The position numbers and the translations under genes are program-made. The notes under the pieces are model-generated. The model had not been told where the DNA came from. It saw only the letters and a list, made by a program, of their open reading frames with translations, and did no database searches. Below, in pieces: positions 6,152 through 13,077 of a stretch of 22,296 nucleotides of DNA. The stretch's first letter is position 1. Every line of letters starts with the position of its first letter. Origin of the DNA: Spirochaetaceae bacterium (GTDB taxonomy: Bacteria; Spirochaetota; Spirochaetia; Treponematales; Breznakiellaceae); NCBI GenBank assembly GCA_031283025.1, contig JAITCP010000114.1, positions 1-22,296 on the forward strand. Reading direction: 5' to 3'.

Positions 6152-7112
6152 ATCTGGAGATAAGGCCGAATTTGTATCCTAAGCCCGCGTCTATTTGATA
6201 CCTGTTGCTATATAAGACGGTTGTATTATTCGATTTCCTAAGAAAGCGGAAAATTTCTATGTTCCGGGAAGCGTCTATGTCCATAGAAAAACGGGCATCT
6301 ATAAATAACATCCCCGGACCGGCTTTAATTCCGTATTGAAGGCCCGCGCACCAGGAAAGCGGGGGAGGGCTGCCAACGCCGTACAACGGATAGTTGACAT
6401 GGATTCCCCCATAAGGTTCGATCAAATGATATATGCCGGGTTTAACGGGAAATTTCAGTAAAAGCGGAATTTCCAGTACCCAATCATGGCGTTCAACGCC
6501 GTCCACATAAAGAATCCCAATCCATTCGGGCACCAGCGCCGCGCCCGTTTCTACAGACATAAAATTAAGGAATTGCAGTTCTGCCGAAATACCGGCGCCA
6601 ATGTTTAACAATTCGGTTTCCTGGGTATTGCCGTAATAGATACGGGGGCTCCAGAAGGCGGATGCCCCAAGATACAGCAGCTTGTTACGCCACGCGGTCC
6701 TGTCTCTATGTATGTCGGCGATGACGGAAAAAACTTTGTCCATCGTAACTTTAAGAAGGCTGTCCGCTTCTTCCGGTGAAGAATAAATCAAATCCTGTTC
6801 GGTTACAATCGTATTTGTTTTTTTGTCTGTCAGGGTTATATGCAAAAGGTACAACTGGTCGGATGGTCTCTGCCCCGATATAAGGCTAAGTTCCGGCGTA
6901 AGGATAAAATTTGCCTTGTCCTGATTTTCCGTTATTATATGATTATTGGCCGTAACCTCAGCGGCAAGAGAATCGGCAAAAAGCGCGTTATCTTCCGGGC
7001 TTTTACCAACTCCGCTTACCGGCGGGATATAAATGTAGTAACTTGAGGAGCTTTTTGCAGCCAGAGGAAAACCGGCGCAAAGCAACAATACCCATATTAC
7101 CCATTTTTTCAT
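6150..7112 (-). CDS. Predicted outer-membrane beta-barrel protein, paralog 1
   Basis: About 320 residues from the ATG at 7110-7112. The N-terminus MKKWVIWVLLLCAGFPLAAK is a clear signal peptide. An N-terminal domain (YIPPVSGVG.. through the NTIVTEQDLIYSSPEEA region) is followed by GASAFWSPRIYYG and then alternating strands ending in GLGYKFGLISR. This final-strand pattern fits an outer-membrane barrel. The reading frame is open 15 codons further to a TTG at 7157, but that stretch is occupied by a near-perfect promoter, so the internal ATG is the better start even though it has no strong Shine-Dalgarno. It is a tandem paralog of the 7159-8112 gene. I recognise no named family; the function is unknown. 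Confidence 0.75.
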   Translation of the reverse strand: MKKWVIWVLLLCAGFPLAAKSSSSYYIYIPPVSGVGKSPEDNALFADSLAAEVTANNHIITENQDKANFILTPELSLISGQRPSDQLYLLHITLTDKKTNTIVTEQDLIYSSPEEADSLLKVTMDKVFSVIADIHRDRTAWRNKLLYLGASAFWSPRIYYGNTQETELLNIGAGISAELQFLNFMSVETGAALVPEWIGILYVDGVERHDWVLEIPLLLKFPVKPGIYHLIEPYGGIHVNYPLYGVGSPPPLSWCAGLQYGIKAGPGMLFIDARFSMDIDASRNIEIFRFLRKSNNTTVLYSNRYQIDAGLGYKFGLISR

Positions 7113-7128
7113 GTTGGTGATCGAATAA

Positions 7129-7157
7129 ATTGTATCACTTTTTGCATGGTTTGTCAA
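7129..7157 (-). promoter_or_regulatory. Sigma70 promoter between the two paralogs
   Basis: On the minus strand TTGACA (7152-7157), a 17-bp spacer and TACAAT (7129-7134). Transcription would start near 7122, leaving only about 10 nt before the ATG at 7112, so the mRNA would be almost leaderless. Confidence 0.7.
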
Positions 7158-7158
7158 A

Positions 7159-8112
7159 TTATCTGGATAAAAACCCGTATTTGTATCCCAGACTTAGGTA
7201 CATTATGTTCCGGTGATATTTGAGATCTTCCGATCTGGTTTCCACGGTGGAATCGCCGATATCCATTGCAAACCGGGGTTCTATAAACAGCACACCCTGC
7301 CCTGCTTTGAAACCGTACTGAAAGCCCACCCTCCAGGATAATAACGGCGGTTTGGTGGTGTTATACAACGGGAAATTGAGATGTATACCCGCATAAGGCT
7401 CACATAAAAAAATGGCGCTGGGTTTAAAGACAAACTTCACCGTAAGGGGGATTTCCATTACCATGTCCAGATAATTATCATCGGCTTTGCTTGTTGCGGC
7501 AATCCAATCAGGCGCTATTTCCATGCCTGATCCCAGGGATAAAAAGTCAAGTAAACGCACTTCCGCTGAAATTCCAAAGCCAAAGTTCATCGGAACGATT
7601 GAATTGGACGAAGCGGTATAGATTCGGGGAGTCCAGAAGGCGGCAGCGCCAAAATATAACCTTTTGTTCTGCCATGCGGTATTGTTAAGTTCGGTATGAA
7701 CTACGGCTAAAATATTGGAAACCATTACCGGAATAAGGCCGGACGCTTCTTCCCAGGATGCGTAAACCAAGGACTGTTCCGTAAGGATTTTGCCGGTTTT
7801 ACTGTCAGAGAGCAGCAGATGTAAGGCGTACAACGACGATCCGGAGGTTTGTCTGGGCGCATTGCTTGTCCATGGCGTAATTGTCCCTTTCAGAGAAAAA
7901 TTGGTTTCTCCCTCGTTCCTCACAATGTAATAATTTCGCGTCATAAGTTCAAAAATAATGGCGGATGTAAATAAAGAGTTGTCCTCTGCTTTTATGCCGG
8001 TTCCGCTTACTTGCGGGACATAAAAAGAAATAGAAGCATTATCGGATTGGGCAAATAGAGAAAAACCCGCACACAGCAGCAATATCCATACAAGACATAT
8101 CTTCATCTTCAT
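7159..8112 (-). CDS. Predicted outer-membrane beta-barrel protein, paralog 2
   Basis: 317 residues with signal peptide MKMKICLVWILLLCAGFSLFAQ, cleaved probably after the Ala-Gln. It shares the whole architecture of the gene downstream: YVPQVSGTGIKAEDNSLF, KILTEQSLVYASWEEA, RLYFGAAAFWTPRIY, a PYAGIHLNFPLY segment and a terminal GYKYGFLSR strand. The duplication is therefore old enough to have diverged widely but keeps the exported N-domain plus barrel layout. ATG is at 8110-8112; a second ATG two codons later is equally possible. The gene lies 49 bp downstream of a lipoprotein gene in the same direction. Function unknown; it may be a porin-like or adhesin protein. Confidence 0.75.
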   Translation of the reverse strand: MKMKICLVWILLLCAGFSLFAQSDNASISFYVPQVSGTGIKAEDNSLFTSAIIFELMTRNYYIVRNEGETNFSLKGTITPWTSNAPRQTSGSSLYALHLLLSDSKTGKILTEQSLVYASWEEASGLIPVMVSNILAVVHTELNNTAWQNKRLYFGAAAFWTPRIYTASSNSIVPMNFGFGISAEVRLLDFLSLGSGMEIAPDWIAATSKADDNYLDMVMEIPLTVKFVFKPSAIFLCEPYAGIHLNFPLYNTTKPPLLSWRVGFQYGFKAGQGVLFIEPRFAMDIGDSTVETRSEDLKYHRNIMYLSLGYKYGFLSR

Positions 8113-8161
8113 TGCACCAGTACCGGAAACAGGGTGTTAAAGATCGCTGTAAAAACCACGA

Positions 8162-8623
8162 TTAAGGCCAATCAATAACTACACCCGGCCCGGGTCCAGT
8201 TCCGCCGCCGTTTCCCCCGACGGAAGGATCTCCTACCTGTATATTGTAACGATACGCCATAGAATTGTAGGAAATGTTTACGATTTTTCTTCCCTCGAAT
8301 TCAAAACAGTACCCCTCTTGCATATCGGAAACAAGGTTTTCCTGCTCAATGGCGAGACCGGGAAACTCAACAACACTAATATCAACAAGACCGACAGGCA
8401 CGGGCTCTATAATGCCGCGGGAAGAGGCAAAGATCAGCAAATCCTCTTCCGGTTTCAAAAATTCATTCAGGATGTATACCACCCGGTTCGGTACGGCCCA
8501 CATTAAGTTGTGTTCCGTACCGCCCTCCGAATCTAAAAGGGTTCCTATGGGGGGGGCGCAGCCCCCGGCAATAAAAGCGGCTAAAAAAATAAATACTGTG
8601 AAAAATCTCTTTGTACCGTTCAT
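8162..8623 (-). CDS. Small predicted lipoprotein
   Basis: 153 residues. The signal peptide KRFFTVFIFLAAFIAGGC ends in a lipobox (IAGGC) with C22 as the lipidated cysteine. The mature part is acidic, contains an ILNEFLKPEEDLLIF segment, and ends in a Gly/Pro-rich tail (GGNGGGTGPGPG) before VVIDWP. No enzymatic motif is visible. It starts 23 bp after the stop of the upstream lipoprotein; GGAG lies about 15 nt upstream of the ATG, which is far for a Shine-Dalgarno. Context suggests a cell-envelope protein co-transcribed with its neighbours. I do not recognise the family. Confidence 0.7.
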   Translation of the reverse strand: MNGTKRFFTVFIFLAAFIAGGCAPPIGTLLDSEGGTEHNLMWAVPNRVVYILNEFLKPEEDLLIFASSRGIIEPVPVGLVDISVVEFPGLAIEQENLVSDMQEGYCFEFEGRKIVNISYNSMAYRYNIQVGDPSVGGNGGGTGPGPGVVIDWP

Positions 8624-8646
8624 GTTGCCGGAGGGAAACTCCTTTA

Positions 8647-9681
8647 TCAGTCAGTCTCTATCGTTACAGTAGCGCCAAGCTGGGCCGGAGTATCCGCGAC
8701 AGAAATAACAATGCCCGCGCTATTTCCCCCGTCAAAGTCTTCAGATTCTGTGTCCAACCCGCCGCGAATAAACCAGGTAATAACACCAGGAATATCCGTA
8801 GTACTCATGCCAACCACGGGAACTGAAAAGAACATTACGTCAGTAGCCGGATTGGTTGAAGTAGTAAGATCAAAATTAAATACCCCGGTTCCTACAAGAG
8901 TATTATTAGCATTAGTAATATTTCCCCCTAGTGATTTCGTGCCGCCGCCCAAATTATTAATAGTTGTCGAAGATGTACCTTTTATATAAATTTTACTGCC
9001 GGTCGCGGAAAAACCGCCGATGGTTAATTCTGCTTCAATTTCTGAATCATCGGTAGGCAACTGGAAACAGGGTTTATCGTCATACCTACCTTTAAAGGTG
9101 TTATCATTAGGAGCTACATCGAAATCACCCCCCGTCCCATAAGTAGAGCCAAGGTCTGTAATAACGAATGATGGAGAGGTGGCGTCAGCATTGAGAGCGG
9201 CTGTGAGTGAAGTCAAGGTAAATGTAACCGATATGGTATCACTATTTATAACAGCCCCTGGTATTGGAGTCAATGGGGCCGATTCCTCAATTGTTGCAGT
9301 GATCACGCCGGTAGCCAGGAGCGTTTTATCGTTGTTCCTTCCCGCGAGCATTATAGCATTACCGCTGCCATAATTCCCTGCCGGTACTGCCAATTTGATC
9401 GTCAAGCCCTTATAACCGCTTGTACGGTAATATTTAATGGGGGAAACGGCAGTATCACAAAAGATCACTTCAATGTAATTTGTGCCGGCCTTTGCCAGAC
9501 CGTCGGTCAAGGATCGGTTCGTTCCGCCGGTATCAATACTCAGATTCACCAGGGGCCTGCCGTCTGCGGTGTACCCCACAATTTCGGCCTTCTGACTCTC
9601 CGGTTGGGAAAAATCGCCGCAGGTTGCCAGGAAAACGGCCAAAAAGACAATAAAGCCTGCAAAAATAACCTTTTTCATCAT
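8647..9681 (-). CDS. Predicted surface lipoprotein, Ser/Thr/Gly-rich
   Basis: 344 residues. The N-terminus MMKKVIFAGFIVFLAVFLATC has lipobox LATC with C21 as the acylated residue. The mature protein is rich in Thr, Ser, Gly and Asn, with many predicted beta strands and no catalytic motif (ADGRPLVNLSIDTGGTNRS near the start, ITNANNTLVGTGVFNF later). This composition suits a secreted beta-sandwich or surface-layer lipoprotein. A good AAGGAG Shine-Dalgarno at 9686-9691 and a near-consensus promoter precede it, and it leads the minus-strand envelope cluster (this gene, the 153-aa lipoprotein, paralog 2, paralog 1). Family unknown. Confidence 0.72.
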   Translation of the reverse strand: MMKKVIFAGFIVFLAVFLATCGDFSQPESQKAEIVGYTADGRPLVNLSIDTGGTNRSLTDGLAKAGTNYIEVIFCDTAVSPIKYYRTSGYKGLTIKLAVPAGNYGSGNAIMLAGRNNDKTLLATGVITATIEESAPLTPIPGAVINSDTISVTFTLTSLTAALNADATSPSFVITDLGSTYGTGGDFDVAPNDNTFKGRYDDKPCFQLPTDDSEIEAELTIGGFSATGSKIYIKGTSSTTINNLGGGTKSLGGNITNANNTLVGTGVFNFDLTTSTNPATDVMFFSVPVVGMSTTDIPGVITWFIRGGLDTESEDFDGGNSAGIVISVADTPAQLGATVTIETD

Positions 9682-9709
9682 AATACTCCTTAAAAATTTT
9701 TATTTTTCT

Positions 9710-9734
9710 AACAGAAATATAAAACGTTTCTGTT
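9710..9734 (-). promoter_or_regulatory. Inverted repeat in the leader of the lipoprotein cluster
   Basis: AACAGAAA (9710-9717) and TTTCTGTT (9727-9734) form a perfect 8-bp inverted repeat around 9 nt, between the promoter and the Shine-Dalgarno of the 9681 gene. It could be an operator or an mRNA 5' stem-loop. Confidence 0.45.
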
Positions 9735-9746
9735 TTTTAGCAATAA

Positions 9747-9776
9747 ATTATAGTATATTTCAGCAATGTTTGTCAA
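9747..9776 (-). promoter_or_regulatory. Consensus sigma70 promoter of the envelope cluster
   Basis: On the minus strand a perfect TTGACA (9771-9776) and a perfect TATAAT (9747-9752) are separated by 18 bp. It drives the 9681-to-6150 direction. Confidence 0.82.
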
Positions 9777-9802
9777 GAGTTCGCGTTGCACACGGTTCGG
9801 GA

Positions 9803-10840
9803 CTACTCATTGAGCCCATAGAGTTTCCTGATCCGGGTTATGGTTTGCTCCATGTTGATCAGTTCCTGTTCGGGAATTTCAATTTCCCCGTTCATAAACT
9901 GGCCCAGGCGCTTCATGATACTGGCAAGCAGGGCCAGATCGGCCTCTTTAGAGTTCTCTGTGGAAGGGGACGGAATAACAGTTGACAGGCGGGAGTGGTT
10001 AAAACCGGCTTGGTCTTCCGCAGCCAGCAGGATAGAATAGCTTATTTCTCCGCCCTGGGGGAGGGATTTGGGATTATAGTAATAACAAATGGCCGGATTC
10101 TTCAGCGCGTTGGTCCGGCTGTTGGCGGTTCGTCCCTGACCGGAAGCCCAGACAGCATCGCTTAACAGCGTCCAGTCCCCAATATGGAGGTAATCCGGGC
10201 TTTCCCCGGATAATGCCTTGATGCTCCCCATAAAGGACAACTGCCCGCTGTGGGAAGCCCAATAGCGGTCGATGCTTCCCGCTATGACTGTTTCCACCCC
10301 AATCCCCTGGTTATTGATAAAGAACGCGCTTCCGTCGGCTCTTCCCGCCAGGCGGGTGTTAAGCAATATGCGCGCACCTACGTTAATCTGCCGGGGCTGC
10401 AGGTTTGTCAGGTGGATAGTCATTCGGATACCGTTGGTGTCTCCGGAACCGGAGGTTTGTAAAAAGGTAAATTCCTGGCGTACGCGCAGGGTTTCCGATT
10501 CAAAAACCAAAGCCGGGGAAATGCCGCCGGTTTCTAAACGAAAATTAAAGGCAGGGGATTCGCCCAGGCGGTAAATCCGGCCATTTATGTTAAGTTCTAT
10601 AAAGCTGGTTCGGGGGTCTTTATCCGCAAGAAACGTCTCATAGCTCCTTTCTGCCTCGTTCAGGCAGTAAAAGGAAAAACGGCCTGAATCTTCAAATAAA
10701 AACAGGGAAGCATGCCCCTGCCTTATTTCAAGGGAACCCAGCGGAACAGCCCCTATCAGGAAGAAAATGCAGAAATACAGGCAGAACACAGATGCGGCAA
10801 AACGGCTTCCGCGCTTGCCGGAATCGCTAATCATTTCCAT
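9803..10840 (-). CDS. Exported protein of unknown function
   Basis: 345 residues. A basic N-terminus (SGKRGSRF) is followed by a hydrophobic signal segment (about 15-36, AASVFCLYFCIFFLIGAVPLG). The mature part is mainly beta: SLEIRQGHASLFLFEDSGRF, then IRMTIHLTNLQPRQINVGAR, and SYSILLAAEDQ. It ends in a short Glu-rich helical tail (EIEIPEQELINMEQTITRIRKL) that may form a coiled coil. The pattern suggests a periplasmic or surface beta-sandwich protein. No catalytic motif is seen and I do not recognise the family. The start is uncertain: there is no clear Shine-Dalgarno before the ATG at 10838-10840, and the second ATG two codons on is equally possible. Confidence 0.65.
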   Translation of the reverse strand: MEMISDSGKRGSRFAASVFCLYFCIFFLIGAVPLGSLEIRQGHASLFLFEDSGRFSFYCLNEAERSYETFLADKDPRTSFIELNINGRIYRLGESPAFNFRLETGGISPALVFESETLRVRQEFTFLQTSGSGDTNGIRMTIHLTNLQPRQINVGARILLNTRLAGRADGSAFFINNQGIGVETVIAGSIDRYWASHSGQLSFMGSIKALSGESPDYLHIGDWTLLSDAVWASGQGRTANSRTNALKNPAICYYYNPKSLPQGGEISYSILLAAEDQAGFNHSRLSTVIPSPSTENSKEADLALLASIMKRLGQFMNGEIEIPEQELINMEQTITRIRKLYGLNE

Positions 10841-10923
10841 ATAATACCATTATCGGAGCAAAATAGCCAGATAATCGGATTTTACCTGAGATATTTCACA
10901 CAAAGATCGCTTGGCGTGTAATC

Positions 10924-11502
10924 CTAAGAATCAATACCGGGCAATAGCGTTGCCGCTTTTAGTTTTTTTGCCGCATCGCCGCCTGCCAGTTTTTCAATCA
11001 GGGCAAGGGCGAATTCAGCGGCAGTTCCGGCGGCGCGGCTGGTAATAAGGTTCCCGTCGATTACCACCCGATCTTCTGTACAGCCCGTAAGCCCCTGTTC
11101 CATTCCGGGATAACAGGTAAATTTCCTCCCTTCCAGAAGGCCCAAAGGGGCAAGAAAGACTACCGGAGCGGCGCAAATGGCGGCGATTGTCTTCCCCGCC
11201 TTTGCCATTTCCCGGAAGAAATTCCCCACCGGAACGCAGGCGGCCAGGTTAGACGATCCGGGCATACCGCCGGGAACAAAAACGCAATCCCAATCGGCAG
11301 GGTTAAGGGTTTCTGTCTCGTTAAGAGCCGCTATAGTGGTATCTGCGGTTAAAGCAATGCCGTGGGAGCCTTTAACGGATAATGATTGCCCAATGGCGGC
11401 TATAACCACTTCCACGCCGGAGCGGCGAAGGTAATCGATGGGGGTTACGGCCTCCACTTCTTCAAATCCGTCAGCCAGGAAAACAAGCGCTTTTTTACCC
11501 AT
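10924..11502 (-). CDS. DJ-1/PfpI family protein
   Basis: 192 residues, the typical DJ-1/ThiJ/YajL length. It begins KKALVFLADGFEEVEAVTP, holding the conserved acidic residue (E17) that contacts the reactive cysteine. The nucleophile elbow AAICAAP places C110 as the reactive Cys. TSRAAGTAAEFALALIE near 154-170 is the family signature (TSRGPGTxxEFAL). Members act as glyoxalase/deglycase-like or chaperone proteins, or in oxidative-stress defence; the exact activity cannot be read from sequence. It has a strong AAGGAG Shine-Dalgarno and stands as a single gene. A one-hairpin repeat lies just upstream (11535-11569). Confidence 0.9.
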   Translation of the reverse strand: MGKKALVFLADGFEEVEAVTPIDYLRRSGVEVVIAAIGQSLSVKGSHGIALTADTTIAALNETETLNPADWDCVFVPGGMPGSSNLAACVPVGNFFREMAKAGKTIAAICAAPVVFLAPLGLLEGRKFTCYPGMEQGLTGCTEDRVVIDGNLITSRAAGTAAEFALALIEKLAGGDAAKKLKAATLLPGIDS

Positions 11503-11529
11503 ATAGAACTCCTTTTATGGCAAAATATA

Positions 11530-11574
11530 CATAAGGTAATCTCTAAAAGCTTCAGTTTTTAGAGATTACCATAA
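11530..11574. mobile_element. One-hairpin palindromic element (E2) with 5-bp target duplication
   Basis: GGTAATCTCTAAAAGC (11535-11550), loop TTCA, and its complement (11555-11570, one G.T pair) form a 16-bp stem. CATAA at 11530-11534 is repeated at 11570-11574, so the inserted unit would be 11535-11569. Stem core and loop match hairpin 1 of the 118-bp elements. Confidence 0.75.
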
Positions 11575-11577
11575 ATA

Positions 11578-11607
11578 TTGAACAAATTACCATCACCGTT
11601 CTATACT
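11578..11607 (+). promoter_or_regulatory. Likely promoter of the HPt gene
   Basis: TTGAAC (11578-11583), an 18-bp spacer, and TATACT (11602-11607). It lies right beside the E2 element, so its -35 region begins four bases after the target duplication. Confidence 0.5.
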
Positions 11608-11621
11608 TAGAATATAAAATA

Positions 11622-11996
11622 ATGGAAACAATAACAGTTCCTGAAAAACCGGAATTCACCGGAATATTCAGTAAAGAACACCTTTTGAATACCTTTATGA
11701 ATGATGCGGAAAGCGCTAAACTCCTGCTTGCCCATTTCCTGGAACGGACAACCAAACAATTGGAAGATATGACTGACTATATCAATAATCAAAACTGGGA
11801 GGAAATGTACCGTATAGCCCACATGATCCGGGGCAGCGTTACGACGCTTTCCGGTATGGACTTGGGACAGGCGGCAGGCCGGATTGAAAAGGCATATAAG
11901 CAAAATGACACAGCAGGAATGGCTGCGGCTTTTCCTTTTGCGGTGGAAGCCTTTCAACGTTTCAAAGCTGCCGCAGAGGAATATATACACAATTGA
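11622..11996 (+). CDS. HPt (histidine phosphotransfer) domain protein
   Basis: 124 residues forming a stand-alone HPt four-helix bundle. The phosphorylated histidine is H67 in YRIAHMIRGSVTTLSG, matching the family pattern AH.lKGs....G. Such proteins pass phosphate between a hybrid histidine kinase and a response regulator in multistep phosphorelays. No kinase or regulator lies nearby, so the partner is elsewhere in the genome. The ATG at 11622 has no clear Shine-Dalgarno. The last codons overlap the TTG start of the next gene (TTGA, 11993-11996), implying translational coupling. Confidence 0.85.
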   Translation: METITVPEKPEFTGIFSKEHLLNTFMNDAESAKLLLAHFLERTTKQLEDMTDYINNQNWEEMYRIAHMIRGSVTTLSGMDLGQAAGRIEKAYKQNDTAGMAAAFPFAVEAFQRFKAAAEEYIHN

Positions 11997-12913
11997 CCCT
12001 ATCCTGCCTGCATACCCACACAGTTTTTTGCGACGGAAAAGCGGATATGGAAACCATGTGCCAGGCCGCTTTTTCCAAAGGTTTTGAATCCATAGGCTTT
12101 AGCTCCCATGCCCCCATCTTTAAAAAAACCGGCATAAAAACGCGCTGGCATATGCCCGATGAAAAACTCCTTGAGTACATTGATACGGCGCTCAAGACCC
12201 GTAAACAGTGGGAAGGGAAGCTAAAGGTTTTTCTGGGCCTGGAAGTTGATTACATAGAGGGCATTTGCGGCCCCGCGGATGCGGACTTTCAGGAACTGCC
12301 CCTGGATTACATTATAGGGGCGGTTCACTATGTTTCTTCCCCCAAAAACGGGGAACTCTTTACCGTAGACGGGCCCCCGGAAGAATTCCGCCCCGGACTT
12401 GAGCAATTTGACAACGACGGCCTGGCCCTTTGCAAAGCCTACTACGACGTATATAACGGTATGATCAGTGCGGCAGGCTGCGACATCCTGGCCCACCTGG
12501 ATTTGATAAAAAAGAACAACGGCCAGTTTCAGTTCTTTTCCTCCCAAAGCCCGGAATATACAAAACTGCTGGTTAAAACAGCGGACGCGATTGCACAAGC
12601 CCGTGCCGCCTTGCAAAAGGCTCCGCCGCAAGAGGGCGCCCCTTCCGCTCCGGTTGACGGAAAACTCCCCATAGTGGAAGTAAACACCGGAGGCATCATT
12701 CGCTCTTACACCACAGAACCGTATCCTTCACTTGCCATTCTGCGCCTCCTCAAGGAGCGGAATATTCCCCTTACGATAAATGCCGATGCCCACGCGCCGG
12801 AACATTTGGGCGGAGGCTACGAAACAGCCTGGGAAGCAACGCAACAGGCAGGATACGGCGCTGTTATGGCCTTCAGAGGGCGGAAAGATGGCATGGCGGT
12901 ATGGCAGCCTTGA
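11993..12913 (+). CDS. hisJ: PHP-domain phosphoesterase, histidinol-phosphatase-like
   Basis: 306 residues starting at TTG, overlapping the HPt stop by 4 bp. Metal-binding PHP motifs are present: H7-x-H9 (LHTHTVFCDG), H39 (SSHAP), E84 (GLEVDY), H112 (GAVHYV), H168 (LAHLDL) and D265-x-H267 (NADAHAPEHLGGGY). This layout is that of HisK/HisJ-type L-histidinol-phosphate phosphatases, which carry out the penultimate step of histidine synthesis. An Ala/Pro/Gln-rich insert (about 205-222) is unusual. No other his gene is in the window and the partner gene is an HPt protein, so another phosphoester substrate is possible. The stop codon overlaps the promoter of the following tRNA gene. Confidence 0.82.
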   Translation: MTLSCLHTHTVFCDGKADMETMCQAAFSKGFESIGFSSHAPIFKKTGIKTRWHMPDEKLLEYIDTALKTRKQWEGKLKVFLGLEVDYIEGICGPADADFQELPLDYIIGAVHYVSSPKNGELFTVDGPPEEFRPGLEQFDNDGLALCKAYYDVYNGMISAAGCDILAHLDLIKKNNGQFQFFSSQSPEYTKLLVKTADAIAQARAALQKAPPQEGAPSAPVDGKLPIVEVNTGGIIRSYTTEPYPSLAILRLLKERNIPLTINADAHAPEHLGGGYETAWEATQQAGYGAVMAFRGRKDGMAVWQP

Positions 12914-12939
12914 CATTTCATGCCGGTTTGGAGTATATA
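12910..12939 (+). promoter_or_regulatory. Promoter of tRNA-Pro
   Basis: A perfect TTGACA (12910-12915), an 18-bp spacer and TATATA (12934-12939). The -35 box overlaps the stop codon of the preceding gene. Confidence 0.65.
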
Positions 12940-12946
12940 TAGATTA

Positions 12947-12973
12947 GGTAATCGTAAAGCATCAGTTTTGCAA
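12947..12973. repeat. Possible decayed one-hairpin repeat
   Basis: GGTAATCGTAAAGCATCAGT resembles the left half of E2 (GGTAATCTCTAAAAGCTTCA). GTAAAGC and GTTTTGC can still pair (two wobbles) around ATCA. There is no target duplication and the right half is not conserved, so this is tentative. Confidence 0.3.
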
Positions 12974-12992
12974 TGAAAACAGAACCTTTAAC

Positions 12993-13067
12993 CGGGCAAT
13001 AGCGCAGTTGGTTTAGCGTACAAGTCTGGGGGACTTGGGGTCCCCGGTTCAAATCCGGGTTGCCCGA
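12993..13067 (+). tRNA. tRNA-Pro(GGG)
   Basis: A complete cloverleaf of 75 nt. Acceptor CGGGCAA pairs with TTGCCCG (13060-13066) and the discriminator is A13067. D-stem is GCGC/GCGT. Anticodon stem CAAGT (13021-13025) pairs with ACTTG (13033-13037), with loop CTGGGGG and anticodon GGG at 13028-13030. T-arm CCCGG-TTCAAAT-CCGGG. CCA is not encoded. It is followed closely by the convergent gltA stop. Confidence 0.95.
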
Positions 13068-13077
13068 TTAAAGGGTT

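Noticed and set aside
7113..7157. 15-codon N-terminal extension of paralog 1 from a TTG
   Set aside because: The stretch is a sigma70 promoter, and the signal peptide begins at the internal ATG.
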